From assembly GCF_000317125.1 (NCBI RefSeq), contig NC_019695.1, positions 3,088,336 through 3,152,335 of the forward strand: DNA of 64,000 nucleotides, written 5' to 3'. The notes below the pieces were generated by a model that was not told where the DNA came from, did not search any database, and saw nothing but the letters and a program-made list of their open reading frames with translations. Below are positions 29,908 through 38,911 of this stretch, piece by piece (the first letter of the stretch is position 1; every line of letters starts with the position of its first letter). Made by a program: the position numbers and the translations under genes. Source of the stretch: Chroococcidiopsis thermalis PCC 7203 (GTDB taxonomy: Bacteria > Cyanobacteriota > Cyanobacteriia > Cyanobacteriales > Chroococcidiopsidaceae).

Positions 29908-31074
29908 CTAGATTAAATCCATAATTAACTTTTTTGCTTCCTTGGCTGCCACATTCCAGTTAAGCCGAATTTCGTACTCATAAAAAGAAGAATTGGCTAA
30001 GGCTTTATACCGCTCGTAATGCTCGAATAAATGAGTTACGTAAGTGCAGTACTCGGAGATATCTGTATCTAGCTCGACGACTTTTCCATTCACATCATCT
30101 TTAACAATTGTTTTGATTCCACCTACATTTGTAGTTAAACAGGGAACGCCAAAAGAGTTAGCTTCAATTAAAACATGAGGAGCGCAATCAGCGCGGGTAG
30201 GTAGGATCAGAAAATGCGAATCAGCTAAAATTCGATCGAGTGCAGTTCGACCATCTGCTGTTGATTTGTTAATATAGCCAATAACTGTAACGTAATCCGG
30301 TAAGATTTCCGACTCAGGCGGATGACATCCCACGACAGTTAATTCTGTTGGTAAACCAGCCTCATTTAATGCTTTGGTTACTGCTAAAGCTACATCTCCA
30401 CCCTTACGCAACCATTCCACAGCAAAAAATAACAGCTTGCAAGTTTTGTTATTCCTCGCTTCCACGATATTATTCACATCATTAAGGCTGCGATCGCATT
30501 CTATATTTGCACCCCAAGGAATGACTCTGACCTTTGATGGTTCGACACCGTAAGCGTCAATTGCAGTTTGAGCCGCCCAGTCAGATGTATAGATAATCAT
30601 CTCACAGCGATCGAGTGCTGCTTTTTCCATTGCCGTAATATTATGAAAGTTTTCTCGACAGAGATTACTGAGATAAGGATAAAAGTTTATCAGTGAATAA
30701 AGCGTCGCATCAGACCACAAAACTATCGGCAGATCGGAGTCAAGATATGAAATTGGCAGAGAATTTTCTGGACATAAGATGGCATCTGACTTGAATTGCG
30801 ACATTTTCTGTAGGGCTTGATTGGCATAATTGCGCAAAACAGCAGGATCGGTCCAGTGATAGTATTGCTTTTTCAGCACAGAAGTATATATTCGCCGTTT
30901 TATTCTAGTCGATAGGGTATTTTTTGCCTCTAAAGGTCCCACCAAATCAAGTTTTACGTTTTGTTCTTCCAAAGTCCGTGCTAGGAAATAGCCTGCTGCA
31001 CATAAACCTGATTGGTACTTCGGCCACTTTGCCTGGTTCAGGACATCATATGTAGTGAGGTAAGCTATTTTCAT
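29908..31074 (-). CDS. family 4 glycosyltransferase (paralogue 2)
   Basis: Also 388 residues, with EWLRKGGDVALAV and EANSFGVPCLTTNVGG as GT4 donor-site markers and MKIAYLTTYDVLNQAKW at the N-terminus. It lies upstream of paralogue 1 with a 63-base gap and probably shares its transcript. Divergence between the pair is greatest in the N-terminal (acceptor) halves, which suggests different acceptors but the same type of donor. Confidence 0.9.
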   Translation of the reverse strand: MKIAYLTTYDVLNQAKWPKYQSGLCAAGYFLARTLEEQNVKLDLVGPLEAKNTLSTRIKRRIYTSVLKKQYYHWTDPAVLRNYANQALQKMSQFKSDAILCPENSLPISYLDSDLPIVLWSDATLYSLINFYPYLSNLCRENFHNITAMEKAALDRCEMIIYTSDWAAQTAIDAYGVEPSKVRVIPWGANIECDRSLNDVNNIVEARNNKTCKLLFFAVEWLRKGGDVALAVTKALNEAGLPTELTVVGCHPPESEILPDYVTVIGYINKSTADGRTALDRILADSHFLILPTRADCAPHVLIEANSFGVPCLTTNVGGIKTIVKDDVNGKVVELDTDISEYCTYVTHLFEHYERYKALANSSFYEYEIRLNWNVAAKEAKKLIMDLI

Positions 31075-32340
31075 GACTTCAGGTATAAGTGGCTGTAAGG
31101 TTTAAATTGTCTGAATAGCTGAATCGTAGAACCACCAACTGTGTTTGGTACGAACGGATGTTTAAACGGTAAAAGCAGATACTACAGCGTGCATCGTTTG
31201 CTAAAGTTGCGATCGCGCTCGGTTGTTGAGTATTTGCTAAACAGTGTAGGAGTCTGTAACTTACACTTGTTATGATGTTTGGTTCGGGAACATACTAACA
31301 AACATCAAGCCCCATAACCAACTCACAACACCAGAGATTTCGGTCTCAACGCTGCTTTCAACTGCGTGCTAAATGCAATACTGCTACAATTGCCATTCTT
31401 GAGAAGCAATCGAAAATGCCGGAGCAGAAAAAGTCTTGCATGTTAAAACCAGATTATGTATTGAATTTGACGATTCTTCGCAAAAAAGCTACTCTCCGAA
31501 TTGTCCCATGCTAGCATTATCAGTCATTCAAACTACTTAGTGATGAAGCAGACACGATCTATTGACGCTTGTTGACTTTTTCGGTTAAAAAAAGTTCCCT
31601 TATCGTTGCTACCTCAGTTTTTATCCATAAGACCATATTATGTATTTCAATATTTGGCAATGCGAATGTTTACGCAAAATACCTCAATCTAGGTATGTCG
31701 AGAGGAAGACGATATTATGTGCTATCTGTAGCTAGCATGAGAACGAAATATATTTTGAGGACACTTAAGTAATATAAGACCCAGCCACGATACTTGCTGC
31801 GGAGCTTTTTTCACTGTAAGTTCAGTCCTATTCTCTGTCAGCAATCTCTACGTGAGAGCGAACACGTAAATTGTCATTCTGATACACGAAACAAACAACG
31901 CGCTCTGTTTTGACGGTAACCCTGCATTACAAATTTGTACCTGAAGTATCTCGGGTCGAGAAGGAAGAAATTGTTCGTTTTGATACTTGTTTTTTGTCAG
32001 TACAACCAGAACGGCGCTGACAACATTCACAAATACCACCAACTTACATATAAACTACTGAGTTACGACATATTTCTATGAAATTGTTATCCCTTGAGGT
32101 GTTATTAAATAAACAAATATAAAGTTTTCCCAAGGGTTGACAACTAGATTGCACACCTAATAGTATACTATGGCAATTTCATGGCATGATTATCGGAATG
32201 ATAGGAGAAATAAACTGGCTACTCAATATGTTTTGGATTGCAATGTCGGTAGATACAGCTATAACTAGTTGGTGTAACTGGTCAGTAGATCGTCAAGTGA
32301 TAGTCTCAGTTTAAGGCTCGATTGAGGAGCTAATAAATCA
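31075..32340. other. 1.27-kb gap without a supported gene
   Basis: Short open frames here have no recognisable product and atypical composition, so none is called. A 9-bp stem TGATGTTTG (31273-31281) with CAAACATCA (31299-31307) could form a hairpin. A promoter-like pair near 32137-32166 is listed separately. The gap divides divergent GT4 and WecG-type genes and may hold regulatory sequence, a small RNA or a decayed gene. Nothing points to an insertion sequence. Confidence 0.4.
32137..32166 (+). promoter_or_regulatory. sigma-70-type promoter candidate for the WecG-like gene
   Basis: A consensus -35 TTGACA (32137-32142), an 18-base spacer and TAGTAT (32161-32166) as -10, followed by an overlapping TATACT. 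This would leave a leader of about 165 bases. Position and spacing fit, but no expression evidence exists here. Confidence 0.4.
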
Positions 32341-33117
32341 ATGCGGAAAGTTAATCTACTAAACTTGGATTTTGACAATTTAAGTATCAAAGAACTACTG
32401 AGGCAGCTAAAGTCAGGGGTTGTGTTTACGCCTAATGTAGATCATCTGATGAAGTTACAATGCGATCGCGAGTTTTTGCGAGCTTACGAAATAGCTGACT
32501 ACAAACTATGTGATAGTCAAATATTGGTCTATGCCTCGCGATTTTTGGGTACGCCAATTAAGGAAAAAATTTCTGGTTCAGATTTTTTTCCTGCCTTCTG
32601 TACCTATCACAGAAACAATGAAAAAATCAAGATTTTCTTACTAGGTGGACAAAAAGAGACTGCGGTTAAGGCACAAGAAAAGCTCAATAAAAAAATAGGT
32701 AGAAATATAGTAGTTGCTGCTCATTCTCCCTCTTTGGGGTTTGACCGTAATGAACTAGAATGCGCAGAAATAGTTGAAATGATTAATCGCTCGGGAGCTA
32801 CAGTATTAGCAATCGGGGTGGGAGCGCCAAAACAAGAAAAATGGATTTATCAGTATCGAAACAAGCTACCTAAGATTGATTTTTTTTTGGCTGTAGGTGC
32901 AACAATTGATTTTGAAGCAGGAAATGTCAAGCGAGCGCCGAAATGGATGAGCGAAGTAGGCTTTGAATGGTTGTATAGACTTTTGCTAGAACCTCATAGA
33001 TTGTGGAAAAGATATTTAGTAGAAGATCTACCCTTCTTCTGGTTAATTATCAAGCAAAAGTTTAACATGTATACAATTCCCCATAGAGAGAAGCGGGTCT
33101 ATAAGTCAGGTAATTAA
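32341..33117 (+). CDS. WecG/TagA/CpsF-family glycosyltransferase
   Basis: A 258-residue GT26-type protein. The family markers are TPNVDHLMKLQ near residue 30-40, KIFLLGGQKE, the GVGAPKQEKWI loop (about 160-170) and ATIDFEAGNVKRAPKW. WecG adds N-acetylmannosaminuronic acid and TagA adds N-acetylmannosamine to a lipid-linked sugar, usually as the second or a later step. Here it may do a similar step for this exopolysaccharide. GAGGAG before the ATG is a strong ribosome-binding site. Confidence 0.93.
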   Translation: MRKVNLLNLDFDNLSIKELLRQLKSGVVFTPNVDHLMKLQCDREFLRAYEIADYKLCDSQILVYASRFLGTPIKEKISGSDFFPAFCTYHRNNEKIKIFLLGGQKETAVKAQEKLNKKIGRNIVVAAHSPSLGFDRNELECAEIVEMINRSGATVLAIGVGAPKQEKWIYQYRNKLPKIDFFLAVGATIDFEAGNVKRAPKWMSEVGFEWLYRLLLEPHRLWKRYLVEDLPFFWLIIKQKFNMYTIPHREKRVYKSGN

Positions 33118-33168
33118 TAGGATGAGATAATCTGTCTGATGACTTTGGTTAAATTTGGTTGAAAGCTT

Positions 33169-33197
33169 TGTAGAGACACGATATTTCGCGCCTCTAC
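33169..33197. repeat. degenerate copy of palindrome family A
   Basis: TGTAGAGACACGATA against TCGCGCCTCTAC: outer arms match family A, inner part differs. It lies between the WecG-like gene and the convergent GH16 gene. Confidence 0.6.
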
Positions 33198-33257
33198 GAT
33201 GAGCTAGCAACCTCACTGAAGAGAGATTTTCCTACTTCTCACTCATCACTTCTGCGG

Positions 33258-34514
33258 TCATTTTGGAGTCAATTTGATATAGTCAAATGCTAGCTTATAA
33301 CTGCTGCTTTGAGCATTTTTATCCACTACGGTAAATTTAAAAGATTTGTTACCAGAGGCATCAAAGGTAATGTTGCCTAAATCTAGCTCCACGTAATCAG
33401 AAGATGAAGCATAGAGATCTTGAGGATTACCGCAGTTAGTACCACCAATCGACAGTTGAAATTTGCCTCTATTGTGATATCGTTTGACTCCAACCCTGAC
33501 ATTAAAAGTTCTGGCTTCTGGTACGTTGACTGTATAAGTGACAGAATCACCTACTTTATTCGAGTCAAGCATCGTTCCCATGTGATTGCTTAACTTAGCG
33601 TCTGCTTTGGCGTTCCCTAAAAATATTACATGAGCCAGGTTAGATTTAGCTGCTACTTTCAATCCTTCAGTTTCAGAAATTATCGGTGTGACTGCGCGTG
33701 TTGAGGGACTATCTTTGTGTCGCCACACCTTAATGTAATCGACGTTGGAGTAACTGGGAAACGGAGTTGTCTCATCTGGTGGGGTATTAATCCAAGCCTT
33801 ACCAAGGGCAAATGTTGCCATCACATACATTGCTTCCGCAGAAATGTGTTCTGTAGCCGTGTAGCGCCGCCGTTCCATACCATCGATATACCAAATGATT
33901 TCTTTAGGATTCCATTCCACTGCATATGTATGGTAGTCGGCAGAAAAATCAGCCCCGGTATATGCCCAAGGAGAGCTTTGGTGCTTGCTAGTCGGAGTGG
34001 AATAGTGGTAGGTCATATGCATGTTGTTGGGTTGGCTACCCAAATACTCAGCGATATCAATTTCTGGAGGCCACGCTCTACGTTGAGAAGCTAGCCAAAA
34101 GGTTGTCCAAAAACCCCGACCGTTAGGCATTTTTGCTCGCATTTCGGCATAACCATACTGAAAAGCAAACTTATCGTGCGAGGAAATCATTCCAGAGGTA
34201 TATTCATAGCCATTCATTTTGCGTTTCTGGGCTCTCAAACGAAGAATGCCATTGTTTACAAATACATCATCTGGTTGATACCACTGCACGTCTCCACTAC
34301 CACCATTCGTACAGCCATTATTCCCCCACCAATAACAAGTACTCCATTTCTTTTTGTCGAGTTGCGTACCATTAAAATCATCGCTGAACACAAGCGCCCA
34401 ACCATCGCCAACAGGGTCAGCTAAGACAGTAGTAGGACTGCACAGTACAGCTATGAGGCTCAATCCTTGCAGAATTTTTTTAGTATATTTAAGAAGATGA
34501 GGATATCGCTTCAC
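33258..34514 (-). CDS. secreted GH16 glycoside hydrolase with C-terminal carbohydrate-binding-like domain
   Basis: A 418-residue protein. The signal peptide ends near ALA/VLADP (residue 33). The GH16 domain has EIDIAEY with Glu151, Asp153 and Glu156 at the very same positions as the enzyme at 26731-27534. After a linker (about 275-290), a beta-rich domain of about 125 residues follows, with VGDSVTYTVNVPEARTFNV and the end part YKLAFDYIKL, resembling CBM6/CBM35-type carbohydrate-binding modules. It would act outside the cell on a beta-glycan, held there by the binding domain. It is on the strand opposite the core operon. Confidence 0.92.
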   Translation of the reverse strand: MKRYPHLLKYTKKILQGLSLIAVLCSPTTVLADPVGDGWALVFSDDFNGTQLDKKKWSTCYWWGNNGCTNGGSGDVQWYQPDDVFVNNGILRLRAQKRKMNGYEYTSGMISSHDKFAFQYGYAEMRAKMPNGRGFWTTFWLASQRRAWPPEIDIAEYLGSQPNNMHMTYHYSTPTSKHQSSPWAYTGADFSADYHTYAVEWNPKEIIWYIDGMERRRYTATEHISAEAMYVMATFALGKAWINTPPDETTPFPSYSNVDYIKVWRHKDSPSTRAVTPIISETEGLKVAAKSNLAHVIFLGNAKADAKLSNHMGTMLDSNKVGDSVTYTVNVPEARTFNVRVGVKRYHNRGKFQLSIGGTNCGNPQDLYASSSDYVELDLGNITFDASGNKSFKFTVVDKNAQSSSYKLAFDYIKLTPK

Positions 34515-35238
34515 AATATTTTTCCTATGAATAATTAGGGCGATGGTGGAATCTCAAGTGAATTCCAGATAGGTAAGTTATTTGCTGAAAAAAATTTGCA
34601 CGAGCCAACCTATACTTCAAGCGAAATAGCTGAAGTTAGATAGTCGAAAGCTGGCATGTCAAATTTATGAAGATACTTGCGTAGCTATGGCTATTCGCTC
34701 AAGCACATAAATTAGAACAATAAATGTACAGATAGCTATTAATAAAAGGCTGTTTATTGCCACATAATCTATCAATTGATAGATCGATTTGAATACTTTC
34801 TGTTAGTTTGTGCTAGATGTTTTAATTGCCCAAACGCTTTAGCGTCAGCAATCTATATATAAATTTAACAATTTCTTTATTGTGGCTCAATCGAGATTTC
34901 ACGGAAAATTGTTAATAGAGAGTTTTTACTGAGAGGTGATATGAAATTTTATTGATTCTTTAAAAACTTTTGGCAAAGTGGTACTCCGCAATACCAAATT
35001 CACGTAATTTTTAAAAGAAACTTGCTAGCAACAAAGATTTACTTACATACTTGTAGTAAAAACAACAAATAATTCAATATAAAATAAACATTTAATAGTG
35101 ATAAGAAATCTGCGATCGCACCTGAAAATACGCACGACGTTCTTATATGTAGTAATATTACTGACAAAGACGAACTCATAGTGAGTGAGTAGCTAATGGC
35201 TAGTAGCTCAACTGACAACCAACCCTAGCCCCTCTCGC
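34515..35238. promoter_or_regulatory. AT-rich upstream region of the GH16-CBM gene
   Basis: No gene is seen in over 700 bases. CTATCAATTGATAG (34769-34782) is a perfect palindrome that shares the TATCAA/TTGATA halves with the region before the other GH16 gene. The rest is AT-rich and low in HIP1 sites. Confidence 0.4.
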
Positions 35239-35478
35239 TCAATCTTCATTCCTTAACTGCCATGCTGCGCCAAACGCTGCACCTGCACCCGCAATTAAAC
35301 CCGTACTCATGCCTTGTAAAGTTTTCATGACAGAATTTTGAGTCAAACAGTCGCTGGTGACATTGTTAGCTTGCAAACACTGTTTACTTTCCGCCCAGCT
35401 TGACGTACCCCCCAAAATCACACCGGCTGCGCTACAGGAAACAATCAGAAGAGTCAGACGCTTTGTTTTTCTATCCAT
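35239..35478 (-). CDS. small secreted or membrane protein, unknown function
   Basis: 79 residues. A basic N-terminus (MDRKTKRL) leads into a hydrophobic segment (LLIVSCSAAGVILGG) and a possible signal-peptide cut after SSWA. Two Cys follow (QC...DC), then a Gly/Ala-rich second hydrophobic stretch (GMSTGLIAGAGAAFGAAW). It resembles small conserved cyanobacterial proteins of unknown role. The start ATG lies ahead of an AT-rich gap. Confidence 0.55.
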   Translation of the reverse strand: MDRKTKRLTLLIVSCSAAGVILGGTSSWAESKQCLQANNVTSDCLTQNSVMKTLQGMSTGLIAGAGAAFGAAWQLRNED

Positions 35479-35651
35479 AGATAGATGCTAATTTTTTCTA
35501 GTAGATTATTTTTCTCCACTATCTTACTTGCTTGGCGGCTAGATGCAACAGCGAATTTACAGAAAACCGACAGATGGAGGAAAATGCCCAGCAAAAATTC
35601 ATCCTACTGGCGATCGCCAGTAGAGCGATTTTCAATTGGGTAAACCAGATC

Positions 35652-35681
35652 TGTAGGGGCGCACGGCTGTGCGCCCCTACA
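35652..35681. repeat. 30-bp palindrome, dispersed family B (copy 2)
   Basis: Same as 1453-1482, with one central change (CACGGCTG in place of CACAGCTG). Found ahead of the MarR gene. Confidence 0.85.
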
Positions 35682-35778
35682 AATGTCACGTACGCAATCG
35701 AGAATTGCTATGAGGTTAAATAACAACTAGATCTTTCCTGAATAAGGTAATATTGAATTATTTAATGTAAAACAATTA

Positions 35779-36261
35779 ATGGGTACAAAACACCTCGGCA
35801 CACAACAGGAGGTTTTCGCCTTAGATACGCTAGTCAAGTTAGTTCGAGCAGCAGAATCGGTATCGAATCGGATTCATCGCCATTTGCTCGATGTAGATTT
35901 GACCGTAAGTCAGTTTGGGGTGCTAGAAGCACTTTATCACCTGGGACCTCTCCATCAGCGAGATTTAGCCGAGAAACTGCTCAAAAGCGGTGGTAACATG
36001 ACTTTAGTGATCGACAACTTAGAAAAGCGGCAGTTGGTAAGACGGGAAAGAGAAGTCGGCGATCGCCGTTGCATTAAAGTACATTTAACAGAAAAAGGCA
36101 AGCACCTAATTAGTGAAATCTTTCCGACGCACGTTGCTGCTGTCGTGGAAGAGATGAGCGTTCTCACCCCAACAGAGCAAACAGAGTTGGGACGCATGTG
36201 CAAACGGCTAGGATTAGGAGCGAGAGATATTCCTGCGAGTAGGAGTATCCCCAGCCCCTAG
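35779..36261 (+). CDS. MarR-family transcriptional regulator
   Basis: A 160-residue winged-helix dimer. LTVSQFGVLEALYHLGPL, the recognition helix region QRDLAEKLLKSGGNMTLVIDNLEKR and the wing VGDRRCIKVHLTEKGK are all standard, cited here by part (LAEKLLKSGGNMT; DRRCIKVHLTEKG). Such proteins repress nearby genes and respond to phenolics, thiols or oxidation. A Cys sits in the wing and another in MCKRLG near the C-terminus. No clear target gene is adjacent, so the regulon is unknown. Confidence 0.93.
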   Translation: MGTKHLGTQQEVFALDTLVKLVRAAESVSNRIHRHLLDVDLTVSQFGVLEALYHLGPLHQRDLAEKLLKSGGNMTLVIDNLEKRQLVRREREVGDRRCIKVHLTEKGKHLISEIFPTHVAAVVEEMSVLTPTEQTELGRMCKRLGLGARDIPASRSIPSP

Positions 36262-36402
36262 TTTCTTGTTTTGAGATTGTTGAATAGCAAACAGTCTTTC
36301 TGGGCAGAGCAGTTAGAATAGAAATAGATAGAGCATAAGTTTGCCCTAATCGACGTATAAAGTTCTTTGAACTCTCCCAAAGCTAGGTTTTGAACATTTT
36401 TT

Positions 36403-36591
36403 ATGGAATCAAGTAGTAGTAATTCTGCCAACCCTGGTGAGAAATCACCCCCCAGGTTGGCAGAAATTGTAGGAACGGCGATCGCGGTATTGACGCTCAT
36501 CGTACCTCTACTGGCGATCGCTCACTACTCGTCAAATGACGTGCAGCTAGAGCAGCCCCTTTCCTATTCGCTACAAAGGACAGATAAATAA
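36403..36591 (+). CDS. small single-span membrane protein, conserved in cyanobacteria
   Basis: 62 residues: a Ser/Asn/Pro-rich N-terminus ([19 protein letters not shown]), one hydrophobic helix ([20 protein letters not shown], about 23-42) and a polar tail. I recall similar small proteins from other cyanobacteria that keep the [20 protein letters not shown] pattern, but know no function. It follows the MarR gene on the same strand. Confidence 0.65.
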
Positions 36592-36766
36592 GAGTGGCTA
36601 GTGGCTAGAGAATTTTAAAATTCTTACTACACCTCACATTTTTGATTTACTGGTCACTGGTAACAGGTCACTGGTCACTGTTCCAAGCCGTCCATATTAG
36701 CCTAAAATGCTACAGGTAAAGCGATCGCGCATCGATCGCTATTAGCTGTCATCTTGGAGAATTATT

Positions 36767-37309
36767 GTGGACTTATCCCGCATTCCGGCTCAACCAAAGC
36801 CAGGTTTAATTAACGTTTTGATTGAAATTGCTGCTGGCAGCAAAAATAAGTACGAATACGACAAGGATCTGCAAGCTTTTGCTTTAGACAGAGTGTTATA
36901 TTCCTCAGTGCAGTATCCCTACGATTATGGTTTTGTGCCGAATACCTTGGCTGATGATGGCGATCCGTTGGATGGGATGGTATTGATGGACGAACCAACT
37001 TTTCCAGGCTGCGTCATCGCCGCCAGACCAATTGGGATGTTAGAAATGATTGATGGTGGCGATCGCGATGAAAAAATTCTCTGCGTCCCCGATAAAGACC
37101 CGCGTTACGCAAACGTCAAATCTCTCAACGATATTGCGCCTCACCGTTTAGACGAAATTGCCGAATTCTTCCGCAGCTATAAAAATTTAGAAAAGAAGGT
37201 CACGGAAATTCGCGGCTGGCAAGATGTCGATCGCGTTATGCCTTTAGTAGAACAGTGTGTCAAAGCTGGTAGCGAAAAAGGTCGCGATTCAGACTCAGAA
37301 ACTGTTTAA
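36767..37309 (+). CDS. ppa: inorganic pyrophosphatase
   Basis: Hydrolyses pyrophosphate to phosphate, driving biosynthesis. A GTG start (LEENYC-free N-terminus LSRIPAQ) gives 180 residues, typical of hexameric family I enzymes. The metal-binding signature [11 protein letters not shown] (about 65-75) and later DKDPRYANV are present. It is followed by family A palindrome and panD on the same strand, so the two genes may be co-transcribed. Confidence 0.97.
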   Translation: MDLSRIPAQPKPGLINVLIEIAAGSKNKYEYDKDLQAFALDRVLYSSVQYPYDYGFVPNTLADDGDPLDGMVLMDEPTFPGCVIAARPIGMLEMIDGGDRDEKILCVPDKDPRYANVKSLNDIAPHRLDEIAEFFRSYKNLEKKVTEIRGWQDVDRVMPLVEQCVKAGSEKGRDSDSETV

Positions 37310-37318
37310 CTTCCTAAA

Positions 37319-37347
37319 TGTAGAGACGTTCGTGTAACGTCTCTATA
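37319..37347. repeat. palindrome family A (copy 3, variant centre)
   Basis: TGTAGAGACGTT-CGTG-TAACGTCTCTATA, in the 57-base gap between ppa and panD. It is a little less perfect than copies 1 and 2. Confidence 0.8.
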
Positions 37348-37366
37348 CTTAACCCAATTCCCGCCC

Positions 37367-37753
37367 ATGCAACGCACATTTCTCCTCGCCAAAATCCACA
37401 ATTGCACCCTAACGGGGGCAAATCTTAACTACGTAGGTAGTATTAGTATCGATCGCGCTTTGTTAAATGCTGCTGGGATATTACCCTACGAACAAGTGCA
37501 AGTCGTCAACGTAAATAATGGTGAAAGATTAATTACTTATGCGATCGCCGCACCACCAAACTCTGGAAAAGTTGAGTTAAACGGTGCTGCGGCAAGATTA
37601 GGGATAAGTGGCGATCGGGTGATTATTATGACCTACGCTCAATTAACTCCAGCAGAACTAGAAACTTTTTGTCCTACAGTTGTTTTAGTAGATAGTAAAA
37701 ATCGATTGTTAGAAGTACGCCGCTACGACGATCTATTATTAGCTCAAGTTTAG
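37367..37753 (+). CDS. panD: aspartate 1-decarboxylase precursor
   Basis: Makes beta-alanine for pantothenate and coenzyme A. The 128-residue proenzyme self-cleaves at Gly24-Ser25 in YVGSISID to form the pyruvoyl group. The later GVGG-like part here is [15 protein letters not shown], and VIIMTYAQL is as in the family. Only this pan gene is in the window. Confidence 0.97.
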   Translation: MQRTFLLAKIHNCTLTGANLNYVGSISIDRALLNAAGILPYEQVQVVNVNNGERLITYAIAAPPNSGKVELNGAAARLGISGDRVIIMTYAQLTPAELETFCPTVVLVDSKNRLLEVRRYDDLLLAQV

Positions 37754-38012
37754 TTTTAGCAGAATTATTTTACTGAGCGATCGCGCTAAGTTGTGAAGAA
37801 TTCACTTTGCTGCTTCGCACCTCAGTATAAAATTTCTTGATGTATACCTATTTAAAACTGCATTGATATTTTGTGATTTATGTATAAGATGACTTTCTTT
37901 CCGATCGCGCTTTAGGTAGACTCATAAAGTCAGAAGATTTACACCAATTAGGGCGATCGCGGTTCTGGTGCGGTGAGGCGATCGAACAGGGAAATAGTAA
38001 GGGCATGGAGTT

Positions 38013-38849
38013 ATGAAGAAACTAATCAAAGGGCTGCGGGATTTCAAGACTAACTACTTTTCTACCCACACGGAACTGTTTGAACAGCTTGCCCACGGAC
38101 AAAAACCGAGGGTTTTATTTATCAGTTGTTCTGATTCGCGCGTCGATCCTAACTTGATTACCCAAACAGAAATTGGAGAATTATTTGTCATCCGCAACGC
38201 TGGAAATATTATCCCACCCTATGGAGCAGCCAATGGTGGCGAAGGCGCAGCGGTAGAATATGCAATTCATGCTTTGGGAATTGAGCAAATTGTGGTCTGC
38301 GGACACTCCCACTGCGGTGCGATGAAAGGACTGTTGCAATTGGATAAACTTCAGGAAGAAATGCCCTTAGTTTACGATTGGCTAAAGCACGCTGAAGCTA
38401 CTAGGCGACTGATTAAAGAAAACTATAAGTCTTATCAAACAGAAGAGTTATTAGAAATTGCGATCGCAGAAAATGTTTTAACCCAGATTGAAAACCTCAG
38501 AACTTATCCCGTCGTCCATTCGAGAATGTATCAAGGCAAGCTGAAAATCTACGGCTGGATCTATCACCTGGAAACTGGAGAAGTTTTGGCGTACGATCCT
38601 GACAGCCATTCCTACGTCCATCCTCAATCCCAACTTGGCGAATACGATCCTCTAGATGGACCAGTAGCAGGCGAGTTTACAGTTAGTAACGCTCCTCCTC
38701 CTCCCATCGCCTGCGATTTCCCTCATCGCCAGCACTACGAAGTTGTCAGTAATGGAGACAATGGAGGTTTGCAGGGGTCTTCATCTATATCGTGGCTGTC
38801 TTCAGAACAAGCAGAGCGAATTTATCGGGGATCTAATGGTAGGAAATGA
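38013..38849 (+). CDS. ccaA: beta-carbonic anhydrase, carboxysomal type
   Basis: Interconverts CO2 and bicarbonate; in beta-carboxysomes CcaA feeds CO2 to Rubisco. The 278-residue length is near that of Synechocystis CcaA, and it has its C-terminal extension. The zinc ligands Cys39 (in SCSDSRVDP), His98 and Cys101 (in CGHSHCGAM) and the Asp41/Arg43 pair are all present. The tail (after about residue 200) is the part which in CcaA proteins binds the shell-core protein CcmM. It is the only CO2-concentrating gene in the window. Confidence 0.93.
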   Translation: MKKLIKGLRDFKTNYFSTHTELFEQLAHGQKPRVLFISCSDSRVDPNLITQTEIGELFVIRNAGNIIPPYGAANGGEGAAVEYAIHALGIEQIVVCGHSHCGAMKGLLQLDKLQEEMPLVYDWLKHAEATRRLIKENYKSYQTEELLEIAIAENVLTQIENLRTYPVVHSRMYQGKLKIYGWIYHLETGEVLAYDPDSHSYVHPQSQLGEYDPLDGPVAGEFTVSNAPPPPIACDFPHRQHYEVVSNGDNGGLQGSSSISWLSSEQAERIYRGSNGRK

Positions 38850-38851
38850 TC

Positions 38852-38875
38852 TATGGTGGGCAATGCCCACCCTAC
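38852..38875. repeat. short palindrome family C (copy 1)
   Basis: GGTGGGCA-ATGCCCACC, directly after ccaA. A longer copy with flanking GTAG/CTAC arms is at 49807-49831. Confidence 0.7.
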
Positions 38876-38911
38876 TAACAAATGATAAATGACAAATGAC
38901 AAACGACATTT

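Noticed and set aside
31569-31772. 67-residue ORF in the 31-32 kb gap
   Set aside because: No ribosome-binding site, odd composition and no known motif.
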